64,000 nt of DNA from Henricia sp. BOLD:AAB3569 (GCA_037783545.1 JBBELK010001000.1:682001-746000), one strand, 5' to 3'; positions 50,210 to 63,057 are shown, numbered from the stretch's first letter. The notes: generated by a model not told the origin, from the letters alone. Translations and numbers: made by a program.

Positions 50210-52050
50210 GACTCGATATGCTGAAAGAAGCTGAGAAAGAGAGAAAAAAAAGGCGCAGACACAAGAAAAGCATGAATATCACGACGCCTATAGTAATTGT
50301 TGGACTTGCTATCACATGGGATAATGCGCTATGAATGGGCAAGTACGAGGACCCTCAAGAGCTAGCTGCCCAAAAAAGTACATGTCATGTATGATTGTGT
50401 GCATGTTCATGTACACATCATGTCTTGTAAACTGATTTATCTGGTTCCATATTAAAGGCAGTGCAGAAACTAAACCAACATTTTTGCATCCGTATCCAAA
50501 TTGGAGATTGTAAATTTACCGTTTTCTATTCGTTGTAGAGTTTTGGGGAGACATGTTAACATGGTTGTTTGGTTAAAACGAAATACATTTTTCTGAGCGC
50601 TCCTTTAAGTAAAGCCCAATTTACACGATCATACTTTTGTTCAAGAACTCCATTCAACATTTGTATGACGATGTTCACACTTAAACTTTAGAAGGCCCAG
50701 AGATTGTTCATGAATGTTTTGTGGATTTTCTGGCGACCTACAATACCATGTCATGATGTGAGCCAATTCTATAGGGCCTAATCTGGTTGGTTTTAATAAT
50801 AGAGCTCCATTAACATGTTCTCGAACATCGTCCAACATGTTCAACCTTGTTCAAGCTTGTTCGCAGATGTTTAAATTCCCATATACATGATAGAACAATT
50901 TCCCCCGAACATCATCATACTAGTTGGAAGATGTTCTTAAAGTTAAAAGGTTGAAAGATAATGAACAGAAAGAAATCTTGTGATCTGGATGAAGGGGCTA
51001 TATATAGGGTCTTTTAAGTTTTAGTTTTACAGTAATACCTCCCAATCAATCGGTGTAAAGTGTTGTTTTAAATAATTATAACTGCAGTTGAAAGTTGATA
51101 ATTTATTTCTTTTCTTTTTCCGACATGTTTAAGAGGCTTAATTAACAATCAAAGTGAACAGTATAGTACAATAATTGTGTTTCACTTGTTTCAATTGTAG
51201 GTGCTGAAAAATAAAAGAAATACGAACCCACTCCGACAGAAAAAAACACCAATTACACCACTTTACCATGTTTACATTGCAGTTGTTATTAAATGTTTCT
51301 ACATGTATGTTCTGCATTACTAGTTTACAAACAAGGAGACAGGCTAAATTAAAAAGTAATACAATATTAAATGTATAATCACGCCTTTAAAAGAGCTGTA
51401 TAGTGATATTTAATCAGAAAACAGTATGAAATAAAAGTTATTTTAAATATAAAATAAACAATTCATGTTTTTCTTTTACATTTTTAAAATGCCTGGAAAT
51501 ATTTTTTTCTAAAATGTATTAATGTACCTTTAAATTGTTCCTCCAACGTGTGCTGCTCCACCCCTTAGATGGGGATTTGGTCACGTTTTTCATGCCCCAG
51601 GGTGGAGAGTTTGGCCCACTAAAGTAATCATGTCTGTGCCTCCATCATGATCTAAGACTATAGCTAGAAGCGCATTTTACACCCGTGGGTGCATGGGGAT
51701 TTTTTTCACCTAACTTTTGCCCCAGGGGTGGGGTTTTTGTCACGTGAAAAGTGACAATCGCCTCTTCTTTGGGGTAGCCCGGAAATCCTGGGTGAAACAA
51801 GTGATTAAGGTGCATAACAATCACTAAAGCCGCCTCACCCTCCCCTGCACGTAAACCACACCCCTAAACCCCCATATCCCAAACCCTCCAACCCAACCCC
51901 ACCCCACCCCATGCACACCACGAACCCCAGGACACTGCCACTTGACCCATCATCAAACTTACCACTGGGCATGGCAACACAACTCCCAAACAAACTCTAA
52001 TCGGTAAGTTTCAGGATGTTTCTTTGTGCAATATCGCCATATGCACATTT
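50210..52050. other. No gene recognised
   Basis: Contains a TTAA-type MITE piece (about 50455-50610), AT-rich sequence, repeated TGTTC/GAACA words near 50810-50930, and a C/A-rich strand at 51835-51925 (CCCAACCCCACCCCACCCC). No exon-like open frame with a known domain. Confidence 0.5.
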
Positions 52051-52054
52051 ACAC

Positions 52055-52130
52055 CGGAAGTTTCCTTATTCGGAAACGTTTCCTTATTCGGAAACGTTTC
52101 CTTATTCGGAGTTTTCCCGGACTGAAATGT
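52055..52130 (+). repeat. Inverted counterpart of 48939-49070
   Basis: GTTTCCTTATTCGGAAAC repeated about three times, then GAGTTTTCCCGGACT, the exact complement of AGTCCGGGAAAACTC at 48939. The following 60 bp (AACATTTGCGACAAAAGTGC) also resemble the minus strand of 48195-48235. Confidence 0.8.
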
Positions 52131-52200
52131 AGAAAAGGAGAAAATGTGATTTTTCTACAGAAAAGCAACATTTGCGACAAAAGTGCAAGTGGGAAGTTAC

Positions 52201-52749
52201 TACCCCTAGAACTATGGGGGACTGTATCCCCCATAGGTTATGTTGTTTTTTTCCAATATGGCGGCGCCTGAACTTTAAGATCGGACCGATACGGTTTAAG
52301 CTAGCGCAATAATCCGCTCCCCAATCGCCACCAAACTCCGTCTGATAGTTCTTGAGACACTCACCTTGCGTGTGTCTACGGAATTTCGGTACCATTTGTC
52401 CATTAAATTCTCCGAAAATAATGTTGGAAAATGAACGGGAACATGTGCGATGCATGTGGATGCATGATCGAGGCATTCGGTGCGATGCATGTGGATGCAT
52501 CGCACATGTTCCCGTTCATTTTCCAACATTATTTTCGGAGAATTTAATGGACAAATGGTACCGAAATTCCGTAGACACACGCAAGGTGAGTGTCTCAAGA
52601 ACTATCAGACGGAGTTTGGTGGCGATTGGGGAGCGGATTATTGCGCTAGCTTAAACCGTATCGGTCCGATCTTAAAGTTCAGGCGCCGCCATATTGGAAA
52701 AAAACAACATAACCTATGGGGGATACAGTCCCCCATAGTTCTAGGGGTA
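52201..52749. mobile_element. ~550-bp near-perfect palindrome
   Basis: Arms 52201 to about 52455 and about 52495-52749 are almost identical in opposite orientation about 52475, with a short centre containing ATGCATGTGGATGCAT twice. GGAAGTTACTA stands on both sides (52192-52202 and 52750-52760). Open frames seen here on each strand are mirror images, not genes. Confidence 0.92.
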
Positions 52750-54093
52750 GGAAGTTACTACAGTTGTTTGGCCAGTTCCGAACCGGGTTTCATATCGTCG
52801 TTGATTGCGATCTGGAGGAGACTATTCTGAAAAAAACTCTGACCCTACGAAGTGCAGCAACTTTCGCTGATTTTAAGCATACCGACATTTGGTGCAAAGC
52901 CGCTCGTAAATTGGGTGAATTTGCCAACGGAACATCGGAAGTCAGTTGGCTACTTTCGAACCGATTTGCTAGTTCCGAATAGGGCGCCCTCTCTGCCCAG
53001 ACTACATGGAGATTTTTTCGCCCAACTTCATAGATAGGCCTACTACTAGATGTGAGCAAAAGCTGCACTATGAAGTGCTTAAAATGGGGGAAAAGAGGGC
53101 ACCACCTACACCTGAAAACTTACTTTCACCTACTTTTAAAAATCAAAAGCAGGTGAAAATGGACATTTTATCTGCTTGAAAGCACAATTTTTCACTTTAA
53201 TTCATCATTGTTGGATTAATTTGTTTGAAAACCAATTTTGTTTCCCCGAGGTCCAGCTCCAGAATTAAGCCTTGTCTTGTTCCGAGTGATACATGTAGCC
53301 TAGTACAAAACAGAATACTTGCAGGGTTTTAAAGAACTGTTTAACGAAAAACAAACAAAAAGTGTTATTGCAAATGTAAGAGATGTTTAAGCATCTTAGC
53401 AAGTTTTAATACCAAACATTTGACAAAGCCCTCCCATCCAATCTGTTAATAAAAAAGAGCACCATTTTTATACAACAAACACGAAACAATGTATATATGT
53501 TTGTCTTGTTTTCATTCATAAAATGTTACTTTTATTAGATAACCCCGTAGATAACGCACTTGTTAAATTACCAAGCATCAATCAACAACAACAAATTGTA
53601 TACATTATATAGTGGATTTTCATGTTATTTATATTTATATATAAATATTATATTTTGGATGAAATATTATAACCTGAAATATTATGTAAGATGTTCATAA
53701 TTGACTGATCATCATGGAAAATATAATTGTGCATATTTGTTATGAAAAAGTGGGATCCCTTAAATTCAACAATAAATAGAGAAGGCATATATGTAGACCA
53801 TATCGAATAGCCGCATGGCAACTTTTGCTATTTACATTGCTTTATGTAAGCACAAATTGTACTAACCATGCATGTGTTCTCAAGGGGAAAAATTGCCAGC
53901 CTACATCATGGTGGCAGCTATTTCATATGGTCTGTACATGTTTACAGACATGTAGATCCCTTTGTATATTTGCAATCACAAGGATGGGTGTAAAACGCGG
54001 AACGACGGAATGACGGAACGACTAAAAAATGGGTGTTACAACAGATATTGTCCCCCGGCCCCATATACCGATATACACAATAAGCACTGTTCA

Positions 54094-57000
54094 TACGTCT
54101 GCATAGAATTAAATGTTTTCGTATCAAGAACGCTTTGTTCCAGGATAACCTTTCCGGTTTTGTATTCTACAGTCCTCGGACTATCTGTACATCATCTGAA
54201 AATTCTGGAACAACCCGTCCCAAGGGGCCTAAAACGGCCATTCCTTAACGGTTATTCTCAATGCACGCAATTAGTGCGGTATAACTGCATTTTATTAGCC
54301 TACATTTTACGTCTGCATAGAATTAAATGTTTTCGTATCAAGAACGCTTTGTTCCAGGATAACCTTTCCGGTTTTGTATTCTACAGTCCTCGGACTATCT
54401 GTACATCATCTGAAAATTCTGGAACAACCCGTCCCAAGGGGCCTAAAACGGCCATTCCTTAACGGTTATTCTCAATGCACGCAATTAGTGCGGTAACTGC
54501 ATTTTATTAGCCTACATTTTACGTCTGCATAGAATTAAATGTTTTCGTATCAAGAACGCTTTGTTCCAGGATAACCTTTCCGGTTTTGTATTCCACAGTC
54601 CTCGGACTATCTGTACATCATCTGAAAATTCTGGAACAACCCGTCCCAAGGGGCCTGAAACGGCCATTCCTTAACGGTCATTCTCAATGCACGCAATTAG
54701 CGGTAACTGCATTTTATTAGCCTACATTTTACGTCTGCATAGAATTAAATGTTTTCGTATCAAGAACGCTTTGTTCCAGGATAACCTTTCCGGTTTTGTA
54801 TTCTACAGTCCTCGGACTATCTGTACATCATCTGAAAATTCTGGAACAACCCGTCCCAAGGGGCCTAAAACGGCCATTCCTTAACGGTTATTCTCAATGC
54901 ACGCAATTAGTGCGGTATAACTGCATTTTATTAGCCTACATTTTACGTCTGCATAGAATTAAATGTTTTCGTATCAAGAACGCTTTGTTCCAGGATAACC
55001 TTTCCGGTTTTGTATTCTACAGTCCTCGGACTATCTGTACATCATCTGAAAATTCTGGAACAACCCGTCCCAAGGGGCCTAAAACGGCCATTCCTTAACG
55101 GTTATTCTCAATGCACGCAATTAGTGCGGTAACTGCATTTTATTAGCCTACATTTTACGTCTGCATAGAATTAAATGTTTTCGTATCAAGAACGCTTTGT
55201 TCCAGGATAACCTTTCCGGTTTTGTATTCCACAGTCCTCGGACTATCTGTACATCATCTGAAAATTCTGGAACAACCCGTCCCAAGGGGCCTGAAACGGC
55301 CATTCCTTAACGGTCATTCTCAATGCACGCAATTAGCGGTAACTGCATTTTATTAGCCTACATTTTACGTCTGCATAGAATTAAATGTTTTCGTATCAAG
55401 AACGCTTTGTTCCAGGATAACTTTTACTGTTTTGTTTTCCACAGTCCTCGGACCATCTTTACATCATCAGGAAATTCTGGAACAACCTGTCCCAAGGGGC
55501 CAAAAACGGCAATTCCATAACGGTCATTCTCAATGCACGCAATTAGTGCGGTATATAGGTCTACATTTTACGTCTTCATAGGAATTCATTTTTTCGTATC
55601 AAGAACGCTTTGTTCCAGGATAACCTTTACGGTTTTGTATTCCACAGTCCTCGGACTATCTTTACGTCATCAGGAAATTATGGAACAACCCGTCCCAAGG
55701 GTCCTAAAATGGCCATTCCGTAACGGTAATTCTCACTGCACGCAATCAGTGCGGTAACTGCATTATATAGGCCTACATTTTACGTCTGCATAGACATTCA
55801 TTTTTCTGTATCAAGAACGCTTTGTTCCAGGATAACTTTTACTGTTTTGTTTTCCACAGTCCTCGGACTATCTTTATATCATCGGGAAATTCTGGAACAA
55901 CCCGTCCCACCAAGGGGCCAAAAACGGCCATTCCATAACGGTCATTCTCAATGCACGCAATTAGTGCGGTATATAGGTCTACATTTTACGTCTTCATAGG
56001 AATTCATTTTTTCGTATCAAGAACGCTTTGTTCCAGGATAACCTTTACGGTTTTGTATTCCACAGTCCTCGGACTATCTTTACGTCATCAGGAAATTATG
56101 GAACAACCCGTCCCAAGGGTCCTAAAATGGCCATTCCGTAACGGTAATTCTCATTGCACGCAATCAGTGCGGTAACTGCATTATAGGCCTACATTTTACG
56201 TCTGCACAGACATTCATTTTTCTGTATCAAGAACGCTTTGTTCCAGGATAACTTTTACTGTTTTGTTTTCCACAGTCCTCGGACTATCTTTATATCATCG
56301 GGAAATTCTGGAACAACCCGTCCCAAGGGGCCAAAAACGGCCATTCCATAACGGTTATTCTCAATGCACGCAATTAGTGCGGTATAACTGCATTTTATTA
56401 GCCTACATTTTACGTCTGCATAGAATTAAATGTTTTCGTATCAAGAACGCTTTGTTCCAGGATAACCTTTCCGGTTTTGTATTCTACAGTCCTCGGACTA
56501 TCTGTACATCATCTGAAAATTCTGGAACAACCCGTCCCAAGGGGCCTAAAACGGCCATTCCTTAACGGTTATTCTCAATGCACGCAATTAGTGCGGTAAC
56601 TGCATTTTATTAGCCTACATTTTACGTCTGCATAGAATTAAATGTTTTCGTATCAAGAACGCTTTGTTCCAGGATAACCTTTCCGGTTTTGTATTCCACA
56701 GTCCTCGGACTATCTGTACATCATCTGAAAATTCTGGAACAACCCGTCCCAAGGGGCCTGAAACGGCCATTCCTTAACGGTCATTCTCAATGCACGCAAT
56801 TAGCGGTAACTGCATTTTATTAGCCTACATTTTACGTCTGCATAGAATTAAATGTTTTCGTATCAAGAACGCTTTGTTCCAGGATAACTTTTACTGTTTT
56901 GTTTTCCACAGTCCTCGGACCATCTTTACATCATCAGGAAATTCTGGAACAACCTGTCCCAAGGGGCCAAAAACGGCAATTCCATAACGGTCATTCTCAA

Positions 57001-57417
57001 TGCACGCAATTAGTGCGGTATATAGGTCTACATTTTACGTCTTCATAGGAATTCATTTTTTCGTATCAAGAACGCTTTGTTCCAGGATAACCTTTACGGT
57101 TTTGTATTCCACAGTCCTCGGACTATCTTTACGTCATCAGGAAATTATGGAACAACCCGTCCCAAGGGTCCTAAAATGGCCATTCCGTAACAGTAATTCT
57201 CACTGCACGCAATCAGTGCGGTAACTGCATTATATAGGCCTACATTTTACGTCTGCATAGACATTCATTTTTCTGTATCAAGAACGCTTTGTTCCAGGAT
57301 AACTTTTACTGTTTTGTATTCCACAGTCCTCGGACTATCTTTACATCATCGAGAAATTCTGGAACAATCCGTCCCAAGGGGCCTAAAACGGCCATTCCAT
57401 AACGGTCATTCTCAATG
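54094..57417 (+). repeat. Left arm: 16 tandem ~210-bp units
   Basis: Units begin TACGTCTGCATAGAA at 54094, 54308, 54520, 54730, 54944, 55156, 55366, 55569, 55781, 55987, 56197, 56411, 56623, 56833, 57036, 57248. Each holds AAGAACGCTTTGTTCCAGGA, CAGTCCTCGGACTATC and GGAACAACCCGTCCCAAGG. The 214-212-210 length series occurs three times. Confidence 0.95.
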
Positions 57418-57419
57418 CT

Positions 57420-58240
57420 CGTGGAATAGATTGTCGTTGGATGACCTCGAACATTGTTAAACTCCCCATCACTCTCCACTTCTAGTGGTTGTCTGGATAC
57501 ATTGAATGATTATAGAAAAACCATAGATCACGTTACTTTATTAATTATAAAAGCTAAACGTGAATATTTTGATCATGTGTCAGCTAAGTACAAGCCTAGT
57601 ATACAGTAAGAATCCTAAAAAGTTATGGCATGAGGTTCACAAAGTCACGGGAAATAATAAATTTATTAACAGTACGTATCCAGATCTTGTTCTGAAATGA
57701 ATGATTTTTTGTACTTGCATTGGTAAAAAAAAAAAATAGCTCACTCATTTAAAAAGGCTTCTTCAATTTGCAAGAATCCTGAGTGTATTTATACTCTTCG
57801 TTTTGACCCTATCCCTGAGGAGTCTATATTGAAGTCCTTACGTCATCCGAGTGCAGATAGTAATCTTGATGTTTGGGACTTTGATACTAGACTCCTCAGG
57901 CTATAGGTGCATAATTTACAGATCACTCTGCTACATTTTTAATCGGTCTCTTATAAGAGTGGATTTATTCCAGATGATTGGAGATTTGCCCGACTCCGAT
58001 TTACAAGGGAAAGGTTGTAAAAAGGATAAAGGTAATTACAGACCAATCTCTGTTGTTTGTCATGTTGCTAAAATTAAGTTTAGGTTCAACTTCTGGATTA
58101 TCTTAATACCCATGATATATGTTTACAGCTGATCAATTTGCATTTCTTAAAAAATTAACCACTCTACAAAGTCATGTTTACATTGAGTTATTGATGACTT
58201 TTATAATGCCTTTAATGAACATAAAGCTATTTTCTGTTTT
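57420..58240 (+). pseudogene. Decayed reverse transcriptase in the foldback core
   Basis: Frames interrupted by stops and shifts show KAKREYFDHVSAKY, NPKKLWHEVHKVTG, then KKDKGNYRPISVVCHVAKI and ADQFAFLK: linker and finger/palm motifs of a non-LTR retrotransposon RT. No complete domain survives, so it cannot mobilise the element. Confidence 0.8.
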
Positions 58241-58242
58241 CT

Positions 58243-60260
58243 TGACAGGTTGTTCCAGAATTTCCTGATGATGCAAAGATAGTCCGAGGACTGTGGAATA
58301 CAAAACCGTAAAAGTTATCCTGGAACAAAGCGTTCTTGAAATGGAACATTGAATTTCTATGAAGACGTAAAATGTAGACCTATATACCGCACTATTTCGT
58401 GCATTGAGAATGACCGTTATGGAATGGCCGTTTTTGGCCCCTTGGGACGGGTTGTTCCAGAATTTCCCGATGATATAAAGATAGTCCGAGGACTGTGGAA
58501 TACAAAACTGTATAGGTTATCCTGGAACAAAGCGTTCTTGATACAGAAAAATTAATTTCTATGCAGACGTAAAATGTAGGCCCATAATGCAGTTACCGCA
58601 TAAATTGCGTGCAATGAGAATGACCGTTACGGAATGGCCGTTTTTGGCCCCTTGGGACGGGTTGTTCCATAATTTCCTGATGACGTAAAGATAGTCCGAG
58701 GACTGTGGAATACAAAACCGTAAAGGTTATCCTGGAACAAAGCGTTCTTGATATAGAAAAATCAATTTCTATATATGCAGACGTAAAATGTAGGCCTATA
58801 ATGCAGTTACCGCACTAATTGCGTGCAATGAGAATGACTGTTACGGAATGGCCATTTTAGGACCCTTGGGACGGGTTGTTCCAGAATTTCCCGATGACGT
58901 AAAGATAGTCCGAGGACTGTGGAATACAAAACCGTAAAAGTTATCCTGGAACAAAGCGTTCTTGAACCGGAACATTGAATTTCTATGAAGACGTAAAATG
59001 TAGACCTTATATACCGCACTAATTGCGTGCATTGACTCGAGAATGATCGTTATGAAATGGCCGTTTTTGGCCCCTTGGGACGGGTTGTTCCAGAATTTCC
59101 CGATGATATAAAAATAGTCCGAGGACTGTGGAATACAAAACTGTAAAGGTTATCCTGGAACAAAGCGTTCTTGATACAGAAAAATGAATTTCTATGCAGA
59201 CGTAAAATGTAGGCCTTTGCAGTTACCGCACTAATTGCGTGCAATAAGAATGACCGTTACGGAATGGCCGTTTTTGGCCCCTTGGGACGGGTTGTTCCAG
59301 AATTTCCTGATGATGTAAAGATAGTCCGAGGACTGTGGAATACAAAACCGTAAAAGTTATCCTGGAACAAAGCGTTCTTGATACGGAAAATTGAATTTCT
59401 ATGAAGACGTAAAATGTAGGCCTACCGGTATATAATGCAGTTACCGCACTAATTGCGTGAATTACCGTTACGGAATGGCCATTTTAGGACCCATGGGACG
59501 GGTTGTTCCAGCATTTCCCGATGATATAAAGATAGTCCGAGGACTGTGGAAAACAAAACAGTAAAAGTTATCCTGGAACAAAGCGTTCTTGATACAGAAA
59601 AATGAATTTCTATGCAGACGTAAAATGTAGGCCTATATAATGCAGTTACCGCACTAATTGCGTGCAATGAGAATTACCGTTACGGAATGGCCATTTTAGG
59701 ACCCTTGGGACGGGTTGTTCCAGAATTTACCGATGATATAAAGATAGTCCGAGGACTGTGGAATACAAAACAGTAAAAGTTATCCTGGAACAAAGCGTTC
59801 TTGATACAGAAAAATGAATTTCTATGCAGACGTAAAATGTAGGCCTATATAATGCAGTTACCGCACTAATTGCGTGCAATGAGAATTACCGTTACGGAAT
59901 GGCCATTTTAGGACCCTTGGGACGGATTGTTCCAGCATTTCCCGATGATATAAAGATAGTCCGAGGACTGTGGAAAACAAAACAGTAAAAGTTATCCTGG
60001 AACAAAGCGTTCTTGATACAGAAAAATGAATGTCTATGCAGACGTAAAATGTAGGCCTATAATGCAGTTACCGCACTAATTGCGTGCAATGAGAATTACC
60101 GTTACGGAATGGCCATTTTAGGACCCTTGGGACGGGTTGTTCCATAATTTCCCGATGATATAAAGATAGTCCGAGGACTGTGGAAAACAAAACAGTAAAA
60201 GTTATCCTGGAACAAAGCGTTGTTGATACGAAAAAATGAATTTCTATACAGACGTATATC
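58243..60260 (-). repeat. Right arm: ~10 inverted ~210-bp units
   Basis: ACGTAAAATGTAG marks at 58365, 58567, 58781, 58991, 59200, 59407, 59618, 59830, 60042, and the edge unit at 60252. Same unit as the left arm read on the minus strand; more variation between units than in the left arm. Confidence 0.93.
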
Positions 60261-60685
60261 ATTATGTATGAACAGTGCAAATTGTGTATATCGATGTATG
60301 GGGGACAATATCTGTTGTAACACCCAGTTTTTAGTCGTTCCGTCATTCCGTCGTTCCGCGTTTTACACGGGTCCAATCACAAGGTTTTGAAATTATTTCA
60401 GTGAGCTTTCCTTTCATAAAGTGGATTGTTGTCATTTTGCTTCAAAATTTGAATCACACCCAAACAAATTTCTTCCTAGTTGTGTCCTACTGCCTACAGT
60501 CAGACAGTGGTTTGCGATGTCCATGATTGGAAAATGATTCAAAAAAAAGACTTACAGAACCGTTTTTGAAGCCAAAATTTCCTCTTGCGTTACTTGAATC
60601 CGGACGAGGATTTTCTTCGTAACTGTAAATTCTGGGCGCTAGAGGGCGCTGTTACGAATTAGTGGCTTTGGCTGTGGCTATGCTG

Positions 60686-60946
60686 TTGCCATTAGCCTTT
60701 TAGAAGTATGGCGGAACAAAAGGAGAGGGCGCAATTTCATTTGGGTATGAATTTTTTTATCAATTGTATTTCTTTCTAAAAACTTGATTTACATGTTGTA
60801 ATTATAATACATAGACAGAATTATAAATAAAATTAATAAGTGTAAAGTGAAAAACTGAGTTATTTTGCATTTTAGTCGATTTTATACCCACTGCAAAGTG
60901 CGCCCTCCTATTGTGTCCGCCATACTTCAAAAAGGCTAATGGCATA
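60686..60946. mobile_element. ~260-bp TIR MITE
   Basis: TGCCATTAGCCTTTTAGAAG, TATGGCGGAACAAAAGGAGA at left; GTGTCCGCCATACTTCAAAA, AGGCTAATGGCA at right. Confidence 0.82.
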
Positions 60947-61309
60947 CAATAAAGGTCCTTAGAAACAGCATGATTCATGATGACATACATCATTACATGA
61001 CATGTACGTCTGTGCTAAAAATAAAATAATGTTTCTTCATCAAATTTGGGACACTTTTCCCCTCCTAATTTTGCATTTTTATCATAAAAGTAGCATTTTT
61101 ACATGGTTTATATGTCATAACAAGGAACATCCTGGGTGTCCGTGCATGGTAATGAACCCTTTCGAATTATTACCATGCGCAAGACTAAAACGTAAAACTT
61201 GAAATTATGCGGAACTTTTTGATCAAGACGATGACATTTCGCGCTCTGATTGCTCAAACTCCGTCTTCGTCGCACATATGGAGGTACCAACTAGTAAACA
61301 TTATATAAA

Positions 61310-61702
61310 TAGACCGTATTCCTGAACGCGGGAGGGCGCTCGAACAAGGTGATTTGGCGGAAAATTAGACTGGTTCCCGCTCCACATATTCCACATACAA
61401 CGACTGAATATGAGTCTAGTCAAAGAATTTTTGGTCCGGGTACCAGACTAGGGGAAAATGTCCATAGACGACAGTAGAAAAGTGGGGGTACGTGCATACG
61501 TACGGGGGAAAAGTCGCGTACGCGGAGCGCGCAGACCTTTGTCGCGCGCACAGATTTCCATTCAAAATAAACGTTTGGAAGGCGTGTGCGCGTAGCGCGT
61601 AGCGCGTTTTGTGTTTGAACATAACGCACGCGTGCACGATGGGCGCGGACCAGGCGCGGACCACTTGACAGCGCCCTCCACGTTCAGGAATACGGCCTAT
61701 TG
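61310..61702. mobile_element. ~390-bp TIR element
   Basis: TAGACCGTATTCCTGAACG and GAGGGCGCT at left; AGCGCCCTCCACGTTCAGGA, ATACGGCCTA at right. The interior includes TCCACATATTCCACATACAA, repeated at 62498-62522, and GCGCGTAGCGCGTAGCGCG. Confidence 0.8.
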
Positions 61703-62069
61703 CAGTATTGGAAACAAGACAATGTACTACACTCGCCGTTTGAGGGCGCAAGATACGTAAGAAAAGAGGCGGGGTATGAGTCCTACATCAGTGGGAGGGT
61801 GTGTGTACAGAAATTTCACTATCCGATTCCACATTTTGGAAAAAGTTTATCCGAAACCGAACGGTTAACAAAATCTTCATTTTAAACTTGGAGCGAAAAT
61901 GAAAAAAAAACAAAAAACGATGAGTGAAGTTATGAAAGCAGTTTACGAAAGCAAAATCTATCCGCAAAAGACACTGAGTTTATTTCAGCTATTTGCAATG
62001 ACCCAAAATTTTAAATTATACTCGAAAACGAAGGTCTCATATGGCGTGTGGAACGTTGCACTATTCGAT

Positions 62070-62330
62070 AATGCACAAATATATGTGCGATGTTTGATAT
62101 ATATGTGCGATGTTTGATATATATGTGCGATGTTTTTTTTCATATGTATGCGATATTGAAAATATATGTGCAATAATTTGACATATATATGCAATGTTTT
62201 TTTTCATATGTAGGCCTATGCGATGTTAAAAATATATGTGCAATAATTTGACATATATATGCAATGTTAAAAATATATGTGCGATATTTCGACATATATG
62301 TGGGATATTTCAATGTGTGGGGTCGCGGTA
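62070..62330. repeat. Minisatellite of ATATATGTGCGATGTTTGAT units
   Basis: About ten degenerate 20-40-bp units of ATATATGTGCRATRTTT, two of them exact at 62086-62130. Non-coding. Confidence 0.82.
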
Positions 62331-62374
62331 TTCGTGATATGTGGGTATGATCTTTCATAGATTGGTTCCCGATC

Positions 62375-62580
62375 CCTATAGATTGGTTCGCTTATTGCGA
62401 AAGTGTGGAATATGTGGACTGGAACCAGTCTATTCTCCTGTGTGGAATATGTGGACGGGAACCAGTCTAGATATTTCAATGTACATGCTAGACTGGTTCC
62501 CGGTCCACATATTCAACATACAGCGACTAAATAATTCAGTCTAGTCAAAACATTTTTGGTCCGAGTACCAGACTAGGTAG
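62375..62580. repeat. Short repeats around GACTGGTTCCCG
   Basis: GGTTCCCG/CGGGAACCAGTC and TGTGGAATATGTGGAC recur four times in both orientations, ending CGAGTACCAGACTAGG, which matches 61425-61452. Probably ends of one TIR family. Confidence 0.6.
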
Positions 62581-63007
62581 CACCCAGCTATTAATCACGT
62601 GATGTGTATCACGTGATGAGAAACACGTGCGCGATGATAACCGTTAATATTCTCCTTTGTTTATTCGGAGACGTAAAGAGAAAAATGGGTTTTGTTTGTG
62701 TATTTTAACTTAGCAATGAAAATAGTGTCCAAAAATAATATCGATGAGGAAAAAAATTCAATGCAATCCCCAGTTTCGGGATGTGGAAGCTTTATGAAGT
62801 TGCTCATGGTAGCCACAGACCTTTGTGGATGTGGAAGCAAAAAGGTTAATTTTAATTACTGCACTTTTCTAAAGAACAATTATTGTGCAAAACATCGGTC
62901 TTTTCGGCAATATATACGGATTGAGAACGCGAAATTTCAGAATGGTCATGAGAAAACTATGAAAAATTATATGGTATCAACATTTCAACCCCTATTGGAA
63001 AAATGGT

Positions 63008-63021
63008 AGGGGGGGGGGGGT

Positions 63022-63057
<36 letters not shown>

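Larger units (their letters stand above)
53984..60373. mobile_element. 6.4-kb foldback element with tandem-repeat arms
   Basis: Outer inverted ends: GGTGTAAAACGCGGAACGAC at left, its near-complement GTCGTTCCGCGTTTTACAC at right, each continuing through GGAATGACGGAACGAC and CAACAGATATTGTCCCCC (about 110 bp). Flanked by CAATCACAAGG on both sides (53973-53983; 60374-60384), an 11-bp direct repeat. Left arm: 16 units of about 203-214 bp in + orientation; right arm: about 10 units inverted; middle 57420-58240 is single-copy with decayed RT. No transposase found. Confidence 0.92.

Noticed and set aside
52296-52654. Two identical 100-aa proteins on opposite strands
   Set aside because: Mirror images produced by the palindrome, crossing its centre; no known domain.
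54687-57224. Series of 65-100-codon open frames in the tandem arms
   Set aside because: They repeat with the DNA unit, occur in shifted frames, and also appear on the opposite strand of the right arm; no domain or codon signature.
54094-57417. CRISPR-like array
   Set aside because: Units are ~210 bp and similar throughout, with no constant-repeat/variable-spacer pattern, and the genome is eukaryotic.
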